From assembly GCF_009184865.1 (NCBI RefSeq), contig NZ_CP045096.1, positions 5,704,001 through 5,768,000 of the forward strand: a stretch of DNA of 64,000 nt, written 5' to 3'. Each line of letters opens with the position of its first letter. Position 1 is the first letter of the stretch. This document shows positions 8,257-17,448 of this stretch, one piece after another. Source of the stretch: Streptomyces phaeolivaceus (GTDB taxonomy: Bacteria; Actinomycetota; Actinomycetes; Streptomycetales; Streptomycetaceae). The notes beneath the pieces were generated by a model. It did not search any database and was not told the DNA's origin. It was given only the letters and a program-made list of their open reading frames with translations. The position numbers were made by a program, and so were the translations under genes.

Positions 8257-9584
8257 CCGACCCGACAGCCACGCCCCACCCGACCGCCACACCCGACCCG
8301 ACCGCCACGCCCCACCCGACCACCCCGACCGCCACGCCCCACCCGACCACCCCGGCGGCCCCGACCACCTCTGCCGCCCCGCCTACTTCCGCCACCTCTG
8401 CCGCGTCGGCCGACCCGCTGCGGGACCCGAAATTCTTCGCGGACCCCTACCCCACATACGCCCGGCTGCGGGACGCGGCACCGGTACGCGAGGTGCCCGC
8501 CGGTTCAGGAGCCCGCCCCAGCTACCTGGTCACGGGCTACGCGGAGGCCCGGGAGGCGTTCGCCGACCCCCGGCTCTCGAAGGACACCACGCGGTTCTTC
8601 GCCGGCCGGCCCTCGCGGCGCGATCTCCATCCGGCCGTCTCCCGGAACATGCTCGCCACCGACCCCCCGCAGCACGCACGGCTACGGGCCCTGGCGACCA
8701 GGGCGTTCACCACCGGGGCCGTCGCGCGGCTGCGCCCCTACATCTCCACCCTGGTCGACGAGTTGCTCGACGCCTGGCCGGACCACGGCACGGTCGACCT
8801 CGTCGCGGACCTCGCGATCCCGCTGCCCGTCACCGTCATCTGCGAGATGCTCGGGGTGCCCGAGTCCGACCGCGGAGCCGTACGCACCTGGTCGAGCGAC
8901 CTGTTCGATGCCGGGGACCCCCGGCGGATCGACGCCGCCTCGCACGCCGTCGGCGAGTACATGACCGACCTCGTCGCCGCCAAGCGCGCCGCGCCCGGCG
9001 ACAGCCTGCTGGACGACCTCATCGCCGTACGGGACGGCCAGGACCGTCTGACCGAGGACGAACTCGTCTCGCTCGCCGTCCTCCTGCTCGTGGCCGGCCA
9101 CGAGACCACCACCAACCTCATCGGCAACGCGGCCCTGGCCCTGCTGCGGCACCCGGAGTCGCTCGCGCGGCTGCGGGCCGAGCCTCGGCTGCTCGGCGGC
9201 GCGCTGGACGAGTTGCTGCGCTTCGACTCACCGGTCGGGATCGCCACGTTCCGCTACAGCACCGAGGCGTTGACGCTCGGCGGCACCGAGATCCCCGAGG
9301 GCGTCCCGGTCCTGATCGCACCCGGCGCCGCCAACCGCGACCCCGAGCGGTTCCCCGATCCCGACCGCCTCGACCTCACCCGCAACGCATCCGGGCATCT
9401 GGCCTTCGGCCACGGCATCCACCGCTGCCTGGGAGCCCCCCTGGCCCGAGCCGAAGCCGAACTCGCCCTCCACGCCCTGATCACCCGCTACCCCGACGCC
9501 CGCCTGGCGGCCCCGACCGAACCCCTCCCCTGGCGCCACACCCGCCTGTTACGCGGCCTCACCTCCCTACCCCTCACCCTCTGA
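8253..9584 (+). CDS. Cytochrome P450 (class I bacterial type)
   Basis: 443 residues from GTG 8253, chosen because it overlaps the previous stop (GTGA). A low-complexity Thr/Pro/Ala segment covers residues 3-45. The core has the I-helix motif AGHETTT, the ExxR region and the haem loop FGHGIHRCLG with its cysteine ligand. It closely follows the CYP105/CYP107-like size and layout. Bacterial P450s oxidise small molecules using ferredoxin and a reductase; neither partner is encoded nearby. The substrate cannot be told from sequence. The Thr/Pro tail is encoded by a near-perfect DNA repeat (ACCGCCACGCCCCACCCG-like units at 8262-8350). Confidence 0.95.
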   Translation: MTDPTATPHPTATPDPTATPHPTTPTATPHPTTPAAPTTSAAPPTSATSAASADPLRDPKFFADPYPTYARLRDAAPVREVPAGSGARPSYLVTGYAEAREAFADPRLSKDTTRFFAGRPSRRDLHPAVSRNMLATDPPQHARLRALATRAFTTGAVARLRPYISTLVDELLDAWPDHGTVDLVADLAIPLPVTVICEMLGVPESDRGAVRTWSSDLFDAGDPRRIDAASHAVGEYMTDLVAAKRAAPGDSLLDDLIAVRDGQDRLTEDELVSLAVLLLVAGHETTTNLIGNAALALLRHPESLARLRAEPRLLGGALDELLRFDSPVGIATFRYSTEALTLGGTEIPEGVPVLIAPGAANRDPERFPDPDRLDLTRNASGHLAFGHGIHRCLGAPLARAEAELALHALITRYPDARLAAPTEPLPWRHTRLLRGLTSLPLTL

Positions 9585-9641
9585 CCGGACAGATGCCCGG
9601 GGCAGCACGCCTCCTCCGCCTCCGGTCGTGACAGCGTTGAA

Positions 9642-9720
9642 AGGGACAACGAGGGACGACGAGGGACGACGAGGGACGACGAGGGACGACGAGGGACGAC
9701 GAGGGATGACGAGGGACGGT
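9642..9720. repeat. 10-bp tandem repeat GGGACGACGA
   Basis: Eight nearly identical copies of the 10-mer between the P450 gene and the HNH gene. Its length is not a multiple of three and it is not inside a credible gene. A variable-number repeat is likely. Confidence 0.85.
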
Positions 9721-9826
9721 TGGTGACGCCGCCCGCTCTTCGCCGACGGGCTCTGGCGCTGCTTCAGGGACTGGCGGCCGAAGCCGTACGACGGGATCAG
9801 CTTGCCGACGGGCGGGCACAACGACG

Positions 9827-10720
9827 TCACGCGGCGCCGGGACGTGGGGAGCCCTTGAAGACCTGGCTGGTGTGCCAGGTGCGGTGGGTCGCCGCGACGG
9901 GGCGGATACCGGGCTGAGGACCGATGACGCGGCGGCCGGCGAGTGCGGTGACGTGGTCGCGGGCGGCGGGGCTGCGGCCGATGAAGAGCTGGGAGACCAT
10001 GACGACGTGGCCGTCGCCCATGCCGAGGACGCCCTTGTCGAAAAGCTTGTGGTGCAAGGAGCACAGGCACAGCCCGTTGTCGACGTCGTCCGGGCCGTCG
10101 TAGGCCCACCAGCGCACGTGTGCGGCCTCCAGCGCGACAGGCGTGGTGCCGATCATGCCGTCGTAGCCGCAGAACGCGCACTGATACTCGTAGGCCGTCA
10201 GTACCAACTCCCGCATACGACGGTCACGTAGACGTCGTTCGGGGACGGGATGGGCGCCGGTCTCCGCCAGTTCCAGTTCCAGGCCGACCGCCTCGCACAG
10301 GTCCGGGTGGAGCGAGGGCGGGAAATGCAGGTCCAGCAGGACCCTTGCCATGCGGCCGAGGAGGGAGGGTTCGCGGCGCAGTGCCGCGCGCAGATCGGGG
10401 GCCAGACGTCCCGTGGCGCCGCTGGCCCGCAGTGTCGTGACGGCCGTGCCGGGGCTACCGGGGCCGCGGTCGGTGCGTACCTCCCACACCTCGTCGTTGG
10501 CCAGGTGGTGGAAAGGATAGGCGGGGGTGGTCACGCGAGCGGGGCCGTACTCCGCCAGCAGCCGCTTCAGATCGGCCTCCACCGAGCTGTAGCGCAACTC
10601 GTCCTCGGCGTCGGCCTGGAAACGACCCAGCGCGTACAACAGCAGCAGCGGTTTGTGCGGTGCCCGTACCCCGTCCCGGCTCCACTGCCTCAGACTCGTG
10701 GCGCGCTCCAGCCAATCCAT
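9827..10720 (-). CDS. ScoMcrA-like phosphorothioate-binding HNH restriction endonuclease
   Basis: 297 residues from the ATG at 10720 (MDWLERATSL). The N-terminal half, starting with APHKPLLLLYALGRF, matches the sulfur-binding domain of ScoMcrA/SprMcrA-type enzymes, and the C-terminal half is an HNH nuclease (YQCAFCGYDG, LEAAHVRWW, GLCLCSLHHKLFD, with two CxxC-like pairs and the HNH histidines). Known members cut DNA carrying dnd phosphorothioate modification or methylated sites. No dnd genes are seen in the window. The reading frame runs on upstream to 11100 without a stop, but that sequence belongs to a decayed gene, so the later start is preferred. Confidence 0.85.
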   Translation of the reverse strand: MDWLERATSLRQWSRDGVRAPHKPLLLLYALGRFQADAEDELRYSSVEADLKRLLAEYGPARVTTPAYPFHHLANDEVWEVRTDRGPGSPGTAVTTLRASGATGRLAPDLRAALRREPSLLGRMARVLLDLHFPPSLHPDLCEAVGLELELAETGAHPVPERRLRDRRMRELVLTAYEYQCAFCGYDGMIGTTPVALEAAHVRWWAYDGPDDVDNGLCLCSLHHKLFDKGVLGMGDGHVVMVSQLFIGRSPAARDHVTALAGRRVIGPQPGIRPVAATHRTWHTSQVFKGSPRPGAA

Positions 10721-10783
10721 GGCCCGTGATCGTACCGACGCGTTCTCCCGCCGCTGGTTCCAGGGCGACCCGTAACGGTGCGG

Positions 10784-11145
10784 CGCCGTACCCGGAGATC
10801 GCGGAGGCCTGGCATCCGGAGCCTTCTTGTACCACTCCGTGATGACCTTGGTCAGGTGCACAACGTTCTGCTGACGCATGATGGGGGCGGAGGCGTTCGG
10901 CTCGAAGTCCTCGTTCGCGGCCGAGGTGAGGTACTGGCCGAATCCCTTGGCGTGGTTGATGTCCACCTTGCGGTTGTCCGGGTCCGGCTTCGCCGGGTCA
11001 GGGATGGTGAGGACGACCGAGGGGTCGGCGAGCGGGATACGCGTCGTATAGACGGTCCGACCGCCCTGCTGGTGCGGATCGCCGAGTAGGCGAACTCCTC
11101 ACGCACGGGAGACAGGCGCGACGAGTCGCCGGTGATGCTTTGTCA
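10784..11145 (-). pseudogene. Frameshifted remnant of an unknown gene
   Basis: On the minus strand one frame reads TGDSSRLSPVREEFAYSAIR down to about 11060; a shift then gives GGRTVYTTRIPLADPSVVLT and continues through NRKVDINHAKGFGQYL to about 10800, where it merges in frame with the HNH gene. The two halves look like one protein interrupted by a frameshift near 11050, without a start codon in reach. The NR...HA..F..YL pattern faintly recalls DGQHR/DndB-type proteins, which would fit next to a phosphorothioate-dependent nuclease, but this is only a weak resemblance. Confidence 0.5.
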
Positions 11146-11148
11146 GCC

Positions 11149-11580
11149 ACGCACCTGCTACGCCGCCATGAACCGCACGCCCAGCGCGATCGGTGCGCGA
11201 CACGAAGGCACACCGGCGGCGCTTTCGCCGTGACGCGTTCTCCCGGGCGATCGTGGGCCGGTCCGCCGTCCACCGGCAAGAGGACCAAGCGCGCCCTCGA
11301 CGCCCGCGGCATGGCCGAATGCGCGCGTCCGTCGCCTGTGCCGCGCGCCCTCCGCGACGCCTCGTGAGCCTCAGGGCCTACAGGTTGCACCCGAGGACGG
11401 TGGCAGGAGACGCAAGGGCGCCTGTACGGGGCCTTCGATTGAGCAGCCGCCTCGCGCTGTACCGCACCAACAGCCCCGCGTGTGATCGACCGCCTCAGCG
11501 CGATGGACCCGCTGCTTTCGGTGAGAGGGATGCGTTGGCAGCCGACTCCCGAACCCGGCCCCCAAGAAGACCAGAAAACC
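11149..11580. other. Intergenic region, no gene seen
   Basis: About 430 bases between the gene remnant and the left end of the mobile element. Frames on both strands have poor codon bias for this genome and no ribosome binding site. I see nothing else in it. Confidence 0.5.
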
Positions 11581-11677
11581 ACTCAGGGACCCGACCCGCT
11601 AAGCGGATCAGGCCCCTGACCTGGTGATACAGCTGTCGGGGTGGCGGGATTTGAACCCACGACCTCTTCGTCCCGAA
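11581..11677. repeat. attL: left end repeat with 3' part of tRNA-Pro
   Basis: 97 bases match 61060-61156 without gaps and with four mismatches; 11630-11677 is an exact 48-bp match. Bases 11636-11677 equal the tRNA-Pro gene from its anticodon loop to its 3' end, and 11585-11617 is the downstream terminator hairpin. Integration therefore cut the tRNA gene in the anticodon arm, the classic target of tyrosine integrases. This copy joins the chromosomal left flank. Confidence 0.92.
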
Positions 11678-12075
11678 TTAGGTCCGATCATGTTGCCCAC
11701 CAGCTGCGAAGGATGTATGCCCAGGTCAGGCTGTTGGTGGCCGTTGGTCTCGGGTGGTGTCGCGAGGGCTCTGGGAGAAGATCTTCTCCCAGATTTCTCC
11801 CAAGCGGTGGGGTGACAGCGTGACAGTTGCTTCAGGATGTCGCGTTACGAAGGCGAATTTGCATGCTGCGGTACGCCGTCAGCTGCAGCACGGCGCATGG
11901 CGTGCCACCGTCTATGCATTGCTCGCGCAGAGGATCGGTTGAACCGTCCTTTCAAGTACCTCGACGTCTCTCTGCTCTGGCTGAGGGAGTTGGCCGAACC
12001 CGCGGGTGCACCTGCACGTTTGGAGCAAGAATGGCGGCCTGGTAGATCAACAAGGCGCAGGGGGCGAAGTTCTGT
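11678..12075. other. Left terminal region of the element with integrase arm-site repeat
   Basis: No convincing gene. A 28-bp sequence at 11778-11805 (containing TCTCCCAGATTTCTCCCAAG) is repeated exactly at 61018-61045, just inside the right end, in the same orientation. On the left copy it extends into a palindrome GGGAGAAGATCTTCTCCC (11773-11790). Distances from the core are about 100 bases here and about 63 bases at the right, typical for integrase or accessory-factor arm sites. Confidence 0.7.
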
Positions 12076-12468
12076 ATGACGAGCCAGGTGGAAGTAGGCG
12101 GCCTGAGGATCGCCAAGGCGCTGTCGTACGTGTGTGGGCATCGGGACGAACTCGCCGCGCTGCTTGACGAGGACGACGCCGCCTTGCGTGCTGTCGAAGC
12201 CGCAGTCGGCAGGCCGCCCGCAGACGTCTCGCTCACTACCCTTCTGGACGCCTTGCACGCAGCAGTTCGATGCGCAGGCGATCCATCGGGGGTGTATGGG
12301 GGAATGGGCCGCAGCGTGATGTCGGCCGGTGTTGCTGGTTTGGACGTCGTGTACCGGTGTCCCTTGCAGCTGTGTATCGGTCGATCCGGTCAGGAAGTGG
12401 ACGGCGACGTGCCACGCTGCCAGTTCGCCCCCGGCGCGACGGCACTGATCCGGGAGAGGCTCCCGTAG
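12076..12468 (+). CDS. Small Cys-containing protein of the CHAT operon
   Basis: 130 residues of unknown family. The N-terminal half is helical and acidic (ELAALLDEDDAALRAVEAAVG). The C-terminal half holds CPLQLC and a further PRC, a possible small metal-binding knuckle, and ends with GATALIRERL. Its TAG stop overlaps the GTG start of the membrane protein by one base, and the CHAT protease gene follows 79 bases after that, so the three genes form an operon. In CHAT-linked systems small partner proteins are often substrates or adaptors; assigning that role here is inference. The ribosome binding site is weak. Confidence 0.65.
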   Translation: MTSQVEVGGLRIAKALSYVCGHRDELAALLDEDDAALRAVEAAVGRPPADVSLTTLLDALHAAVRCAGDPSGVYGGMGRSVMSAGVAGLDVVYRCPLQLCIGRSGQEVDGDVPRCQFAPGATALIRERLP

Positions 12469-13403
12469 TGGGAGGGCTGCTCAGTGAACTCAGCAAGAAG
12501 CTCGCCGAGCGGTGGCTGACTCTCCTCGTACTCCCAGGCGCGCTCTATTTGGCGGTCGCCGCAGCCGGACACACTCTCGGGCAGAGCGCTGCGCTCGACG
12601 TGGGGCGGCTTACTCACGCGATCTCGGACGCTGCCCGGGCTCCCGTGGCGACTGCGGTAGGCGGCCAGGTCGTGCTGCTTGCTGCCATCTTGGCCGGTGC
12701 GGCCGCCGCTGGTCTTGCTGCCCAGTCCCTCGGCTCCGTTGTCGAGCGTGTGACCCTGGCTGCCGGCTGGGGTGCATGGCCGTGGTTGTTCGGTGAGTTG
12801 GCTGAGCGGTACGTGGCACGCCGGCAGCGTTGCTGGGACGCGGCACGGGCGGAGTACGAAGCTCTAAGGCTTCTGGAACGCGCTCCGCGACCGGCTGACC
12901 GTCCCAGGCCCCGGGAGCGTCACCGCGCTGCCCGCAGGTATGAACGTATCTCCGTGGAGCGGCCTGAACGGCCGACTTGGAGTGGTGACCGGATCCACGC
13001 CACGGCGGTTCGGCTGGACCGAGATGCACATATCAATCTCCTCATCCTCTGGCCACACCTTTGGCTAGTGCTGCCGGAAGAGATACGTGGCGAGATCAGC
13101 AGGTCCCGCGCCGCGTTGGCGCGAGCTGCCGTCCTCGGTGGATGGGCCCTGCTCTATCTGCCTCTGGCCTGGTGGTGGTGGCCTGCAGCGCCGCTGGCCG
13201 CCACGATGGTGGTCGTCTCGGCACGTCGCCTCCGTGCTGCGTCGGACACCTACGCCACATTGCTGGAGGCATCTGTGCGCCTTCACCTGGCGGACCTGGC
13301 CGACAAGCTGCGCATCGAGGAACAGCCGATGGGTCCTCTGCTCGGTGGCGCGGTCATGCGACGGCTGAGCAGCCCGGTGCCTGCGGCGGAACCGGCTTCG
13401 TGA
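12468..13403 (+). CDS. Membrane protein of the CHAT operon
   Basis: 311 residues from GTG 12468, whose G is the last base of the preceding TAG stop. Hydrophobic segments lie near residues 14-35, 55-80, 230-245 and 250-265 (the last includes a WWWW stretch), separated by a highly basic cytoplasmic region (about 110-190, many Arg). I do not recognise the family. Placement between a small Cys protein and a CHAT protease suggests a membrane effector or sensor that the protease cleaves or activates; this is inference from operon layout. Confidence 0.75.
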   Translation: MGGLLSELSKKLAERWLTLLVLPGALYLAVAAAGHTLGQSAALDVGRLTHAISDAARAPVATAVGGQVVLLAAILAGAAAAGLAAQSLGSVVERVTLAAGWGAWPWLFGELAERYVARRQRCWDAARAEYEALRLLERAPRPADRPRPRERHRAARRYERISVERPERPTWSGDRIHATAVRLDRDAHINLLILWPHLWLVLPEEIRGEISRSRAALARAAVLGGWALLYLPLAWWWWPAAPLAATMVVVSARRLRAASDTYATLLEASVRLHLADLADKLRIEEQPMGPLLGGAVMRRLSSPVPAAEPAS

Positions 13404-13482
13404 GCTCCGTCGAATTCAGAGGCTCGCCTCGGCAGTCCTGGGCGGTGCGGCAATCAGATCTACCGGAGACGGAGATGGGGAA

Positions 13483-16400
13483 GTGACAGGACGGTTTATG
13501 CAGGAGCGTGAGCAGGATTTCGCAAGGAAAAGCGAAGTGGAGAAGCGCATTGGCGTAGTGGAGTTACGGCTGGCCCGGCTCGCCCGCGAACAAGATCCTC
13601 GGGTGGTGCTGGAGCCGGAAGCACTGGTCGAAGCCCGTCAGCTTGCCTCGATACTCCACGATGACGAGTCCGACCTGGAAGGTTACTACCTCCTCGGTTG
13701 GTTGCATGTCTCCAGGTACAAGGCACTTCCCGAAGGGGCTGGGCAGCGGGACAGAGAGGAAGCCGTCGCGAAGTTCACGCCCTGCTTCGTGTTCGGCGCA
13801 GATGAGGAGGATCTGCCGGACGAACTCCTTCCAGATGTGGCCCAGCGCGCGCTCGGCTTCGTCTGGAGGATCCAGCAAGGGATGAGTGCTTCGCCGAGCC
13901 CGGCTTTGCGCGCAAGAGTGACCGATCTCCTGCGCCGTATCGCGGCCGCTATCCCCCGTGGAAAAAGCGAGTACGCGGAAACGCTGTCCAATCTTTCCGT
14001 CATCCTGAGTTCCCACTTTGACGCGGGTGGCGAACTGGCGGATCTGGACGCGGCTATCGACGCGGCCCTGGGCGCAGTGGAAAGCACGGCAACAGGGCAT
14101 CCGAAACAGCCGGGCATGCTGTCCAACTTGTCAGGTGTGCTGATGTCGCGCTTCACTCATACAGGTGCCGCGGCGGACCTGGACGGTGCGATCGAGACCG
14201 GCCGATTGGCAGTCCAAGCTTCTGTGGGCTCCGCTGTCGGCAGTGCTGGCGGGCTCAACAACCTGGGTACCGCGCTGAAGACCAGGTTCACCGAGAGCGG
14301 CATCCTGTCGGACGTGGACGCGGCGATCGAAGCCTTCCAGGAAGCCTCAGCCCTCTGTACCGAGGACCACGAGAAGGCGGGAGTTCTTCACAATCTGGGG
14401 ACCGCCTGGCACGGCCGATATGAAAGCACCGGCGCGCTGGCGGATCTCGACAACGCGATCGAGTTCTGCCAGGCCGCAGTCGAGGCGGCTCCCGAGGAAC
14501 ATCCTGCGCGCTCCATGTTCCTGTCTGGGCTCGGCACCGTCACGCTGACTCGATTCCAACGCACTGGTGAAACAGCCTATTTGGGCCGATCCGTTATTGC
14601 GTTCCGGGAAGCTCTGGAGATACTCCCGTCGGGGCACCGGGCTCGTGGGCTTCGTCTCTCCGGCCTGGGGCAGGCTCTCCTGGCGCGATACCGCATCGGC
14701 GGCGACAGGTCCGATCTCGATACGGCGATCGAGATGAACCGCGCTGCCTCCCGGGAAATTACCCCGCATCAGACCGAGTTCAACGCGGTTCTCAACAACC
14801 TGGCCATCTCCCTCGGGCAGCGTTTCGAATGCACTGGTGACATGGACGACCTGGACGAGGCGATCAGTGCCAGTCGTGCTTCCGCTCAGACCACCGCGGA
14901 CGGTCACGTCGACCGGCCGACCCGTCTGTCCAACGTCGGTCTGATGCTGTGGACTCGGTTCAAGCACACCGGGGCGTTGTCGGACTTGAACGCCGCGATC
15001 GAGTTCGCGCACGGAGCCGTGAAGACGGCACCCCGTGAACACTCCGCCTTGGCGGCGATGCTGTCCAATCTCGGCACAGTGTTGTTGCAACGTTACGAGC
15101 GGAACGGGGACCCTCAAGACATCGACGAGGTGGTCCGAAGAAACCGCGAGGTTCTCGACATTACGGATGCAAGCAGTCCTGACCGTCCTCGCTTTCTCGC
15201 GAATCTGTGCACCGCCCTGCACACCCGTTTCCAGTGCACTGGAGGCTTTGAGGACCTGGACGGCGCGGTCGCAGCGGGACATGACGCGACCGCCACCGTT
15301 CCGTCCCACCACCCTGAGCGCCCCAGGTACTTGTCCTTGCTGGGAGGTGTGCTGACCGTCAGGTTCGAGAGGACCGGGTCCATAGCGGATCTGGATGACG
15401 CGGTGGTTGCGTGCCAGGCCGCGCTCGACATCTCGTCCGCGGAACATCCGGAGCGCGCCGACTACCTGTTCCAGCTCGGGGCAGCCCTGTATCGCCGGTA
15501 TCAGCGGACTCACACGCGGCACGACTTTGATCGCGCACTGGCCGCCCATATGGAAGGCGCGCGAGCCGACGGGGCCAGGCCCTCGATTCGTATTCGGGCC
15601 GCTCAGGCAGCGGCCTCAATGACCGGACGGTCGGATCCTGATCTCGCAGCCGATCTCTTGGCCAGCGCCGTACACTTGCTGCCCGAAGTGGCAGACCGCC
15701 GCCTGAGCCGTGGTGACCAGCAGCACGCCATGGGCAAGTGGTCCGGGCTGGCCGGAGATGCGGCGGCACTGGCTCTTGCTTCTCGCGAAGGCACACCCGC
15801 TGATCGAGCAGCGCGAGCACTGCAGCTGATCGAGGTGGGCCGCGGCGTCCTCCACAGCCAGGCGCTGGACATGCGGAGCGACCTCGCAGAGCTTCGCGAG
15901 CGCCATCCCGACCTGGCCCATCGCTTCGAGGTACTTCGTGACGAGCTGGACCGGCCGATGGAATTGGCTTCCCTCACGGAACCCGACGGACAAGTCAGCG
16001 CCGCCGTACGTGCGGTCGATGCCGAGGAGCAACGACGCAGCCGCGCCGACCAACTTCAGGCCACGCTGGGCAATATCCGAGCGCAGGACGGATTCGCCAG
16101 CTTCGCTCGTCCCCCCGCCGTCAGTGAGCTCCTGGCACAAGCCACCTCCGGCCCGGTGGTGAGCTTCAACGTCAGCCGCTACCGCAGCGACGCACTGCTG
16201 TTGACGTCCGATGGCATCGAGTCCCTGAACCTGCCCGACCTCACGTACGACCTCGTCATCGAGCAGATACAGACCTTCCATAGGGCCCTGGAAACCGTTG
16301 CGGATCCGCGCATGTCGCCCCTCACGCGAAAGGAGGCGCAAGCGACGCTTCACGCTGTCTTGGAGTGGCTGTGGGACGCGGCGGCCGAACCGGTCTTGCG

Positions 16401-17298
16401 CAGCCTTGGTTTCACTGGTGAGCCCTCTCCCGGACAGTCGTGGCCCCGCGTCTGGTGGGCGCCTGGCGGGCTCCTCTCGCTGCTACCTCTGCACGCTGCC
16501 GGCCATCACTCCGAGTCGCTCCGGGCGGACTTGAGAGACGGGGAACCGCCGACAGTCATGGACCGTGTCGTCTCCTCGTACACCACCACGATCCGCGCAC
16601 TGCACCACGCGCGCCGTCGTCACACCTCCGCGCCGTCCGTGAGCCGGTCACTGATCGTGGCCATGCCCACAACTCCGGGCGTTCAAGGTCGCCTGGACCA
16701 CGTCTCGGAAGAAGCCGCACTGCTGTGCGGCCTGCTGCCCGAGCCGACGCTCCTCATGGCGCCGGGGGCAGAAGCTGACGGCATGACCGTCCCCGGGCCG
16801 GAGACACGACCGACCAAGGCTCGGGTCCTGAAGGCCCTCTCCGATTCCGGGATCGTTCATTTCGCGTGCCACGGTGCCCACGACCCCGACGACCCGTCCC
16901 AGAGCCTGTTGCTTCTGCACGACCACGAACGTGATCCGCTCACGGTGGCGAGCCTTGCAGGAATGAAGATGGACTCGGCCCAACTGGCCTACCTGTCAGC
17001 GTGCCGAACAGCGTTCATGGAATCCGTGGAGCTGATCGACGAGGCCATCCATCTCACATCTGCCTTTCAGCTCGCGGGTTTTCCCCACGTCATCGGCACC
17101 CTCTGGGAGATAAACGACGAGGTTGCCTCGCACATGGCAGCTGACTTCTATGCTGAGCTCGGCGGGGTCACCGACCAGCATGGTGGCCTCGACACGGACG
17201 TGGCGGCCCGTGCTTTGCACCACACTGTGCGCAAGGTCCGTGATCGCTATCCCAAGGCCCCCTACCTCTGGGCGGCCCACCTGCACGCCGGGATCTGA
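13483..17298 (+). CDS. TPR-CHAT caspase-like protease
   Basis: 1271 residues from GTG 13483 (ATG 13498 also possible). Residues about 150-740 are made of roughly eleven TPR-like units of 46-50 residues, each with a core such as LSNLGTVLLQRYERNGDPQDIDEV. A coiled linker follows, then a C-terminal CHAT peptidase domain with the catalytic His1130 in HFACHG and Cys1174 in YLSACRT, plus the FQLAGFPHVIGTLWEI helix. CHAT proteases are clan CD cysteine peptidases; TPR-CHAT proteins act in immunity, for example in type III-E CRISPR and gasdermin systems (family knowledge). Here there are no cas genes and no gasdermin that I recognise; the partners are the two preceding genes. It is the largest gene of this operon and the end is convergent with the PLD gene. 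Confidence 0.9.
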   Translation: MTGRFMQEREQDFARKSEVEKRIGVVELRLARLAREQDPRVVLEPEALVEARQLASILHDDESDLEGYYLLGWLHVSRYKALPEGAGQRDREEAVAKFTPCFVFGADEEDLPDELLPDVAQRALGFVWRIQQGMSASPSPALRARVTDLLRRIAAAIPRGKSEYAETLSNLSVILSSHFDAGGELADLDAAIDAALGAVESTATGHPKQPGMLSNLSGVLMSRFTHTGAAADLDGAIETGRLAVQASVGSAVGSAGGLNNLGTALKTRFTESGILSDVDAAIEAFQEASALCTEDHEKAGVLHNLGTAWHGRYESTGALADLDNAIEFCQAAVEAAPEEHPARSMFLSGLGTVTLTRFQRTGETAYLGRSVIAFREALEILPSGHRARGLRLSGLGQALLARYRIGGDRSDLDTAIEMNRAASREITPHQTEFNAVLNNLAISLGQRFECTGDMDDLDEAISASRASAQTTADGHVDRPTRLSNVGLMLWTRFKHTGALSDLNAAIEFAHGAVKTAPREHSALAAMLSNLGTVLLQRYERNGDPQDIDEVVRRNREVLDITDASSPDRPRFLANLCTALHTRFQCTGGFEDLDGAVAAGHDATATVPSHHPERPRYLSLLGGVLTVRFERTGSIADLDDAVVACQAALDISSAEHPERADYLFQLGAALYRRYQRTHTRHDFDRALAAHMEGARADGARPSIRIRAAQAAASMTGRSDPDLAADLLASAVHLLPEVADRRLSRGDQQHAMGKWSGLAGDAAALALASREGTPADRAARALQLIEVGRGVLHSQALDMRSDLAELRERHPDLAHRFEVLRDELDRPMELASLTEPDGQVSAAVRAVDAEEQRRSRADQLQATLGNIRAQDGFASFARPPAVSELLAQATSGPVVSFNVSRYRSDALLLTSDGIESLNLPDLTYDLVIEQIQTFHRALETVADPRMSPLTRKEAQATLHAVLEWLWDAAAEPVLRSLGFTGEPSPGQSWPRVWWAPGGLLSLLPLHAAGHHSESLRADLRDGEPPTVMDRVVSSYTTTIRALHHARRRHTSAPSVSRSLIVAMPTTPGVQGRLDHVSEEAALLCGLLPEPTLLMAPGAEADGMTVPGPETRPTKARVLKALSDSGIVHFACHGAHDPDDPSQSLLLLHDHERDPLTVASLAGMKMDSAQLAYLSACRTAFMESVELIDEAIHLTSAFQLAGFPHVIGTLWEINDEVASHMAADFYAELGGVTDQHGGLDTDVAARALHHTVRKVRDRYPKAPYLWAAHLHAGI

Positions 17299-17448
17299 AC
17301 GCGGGCGGTGTCGCCGCTGAGACGCGGCACCGACATGCATACTGCTGTCGATGCCGCTTGCACCTTGGTCTCGACTGATCGTGAGTGCGCGGTGATCGGG
17401 TGTCCGTGACGCGGATCTTCCGCGATGGACATGTAGAAACTCCCCAGC

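Noticed and set aside
10721..10966. N-terminal extension of the HNH endonuclease
   Set aside because: The frame is open, but the added sequence belongs to a frameshifted upstream remnant and the sulfur-binding domain begins at the ATG at 10720.
13483..17298. Type III-E CRISPR Craspase
   Set aside because: Although a TPR-CHAT protein is present, no gRAMP/Cas7-11, other cas gene or CRISPR array lies in the window.
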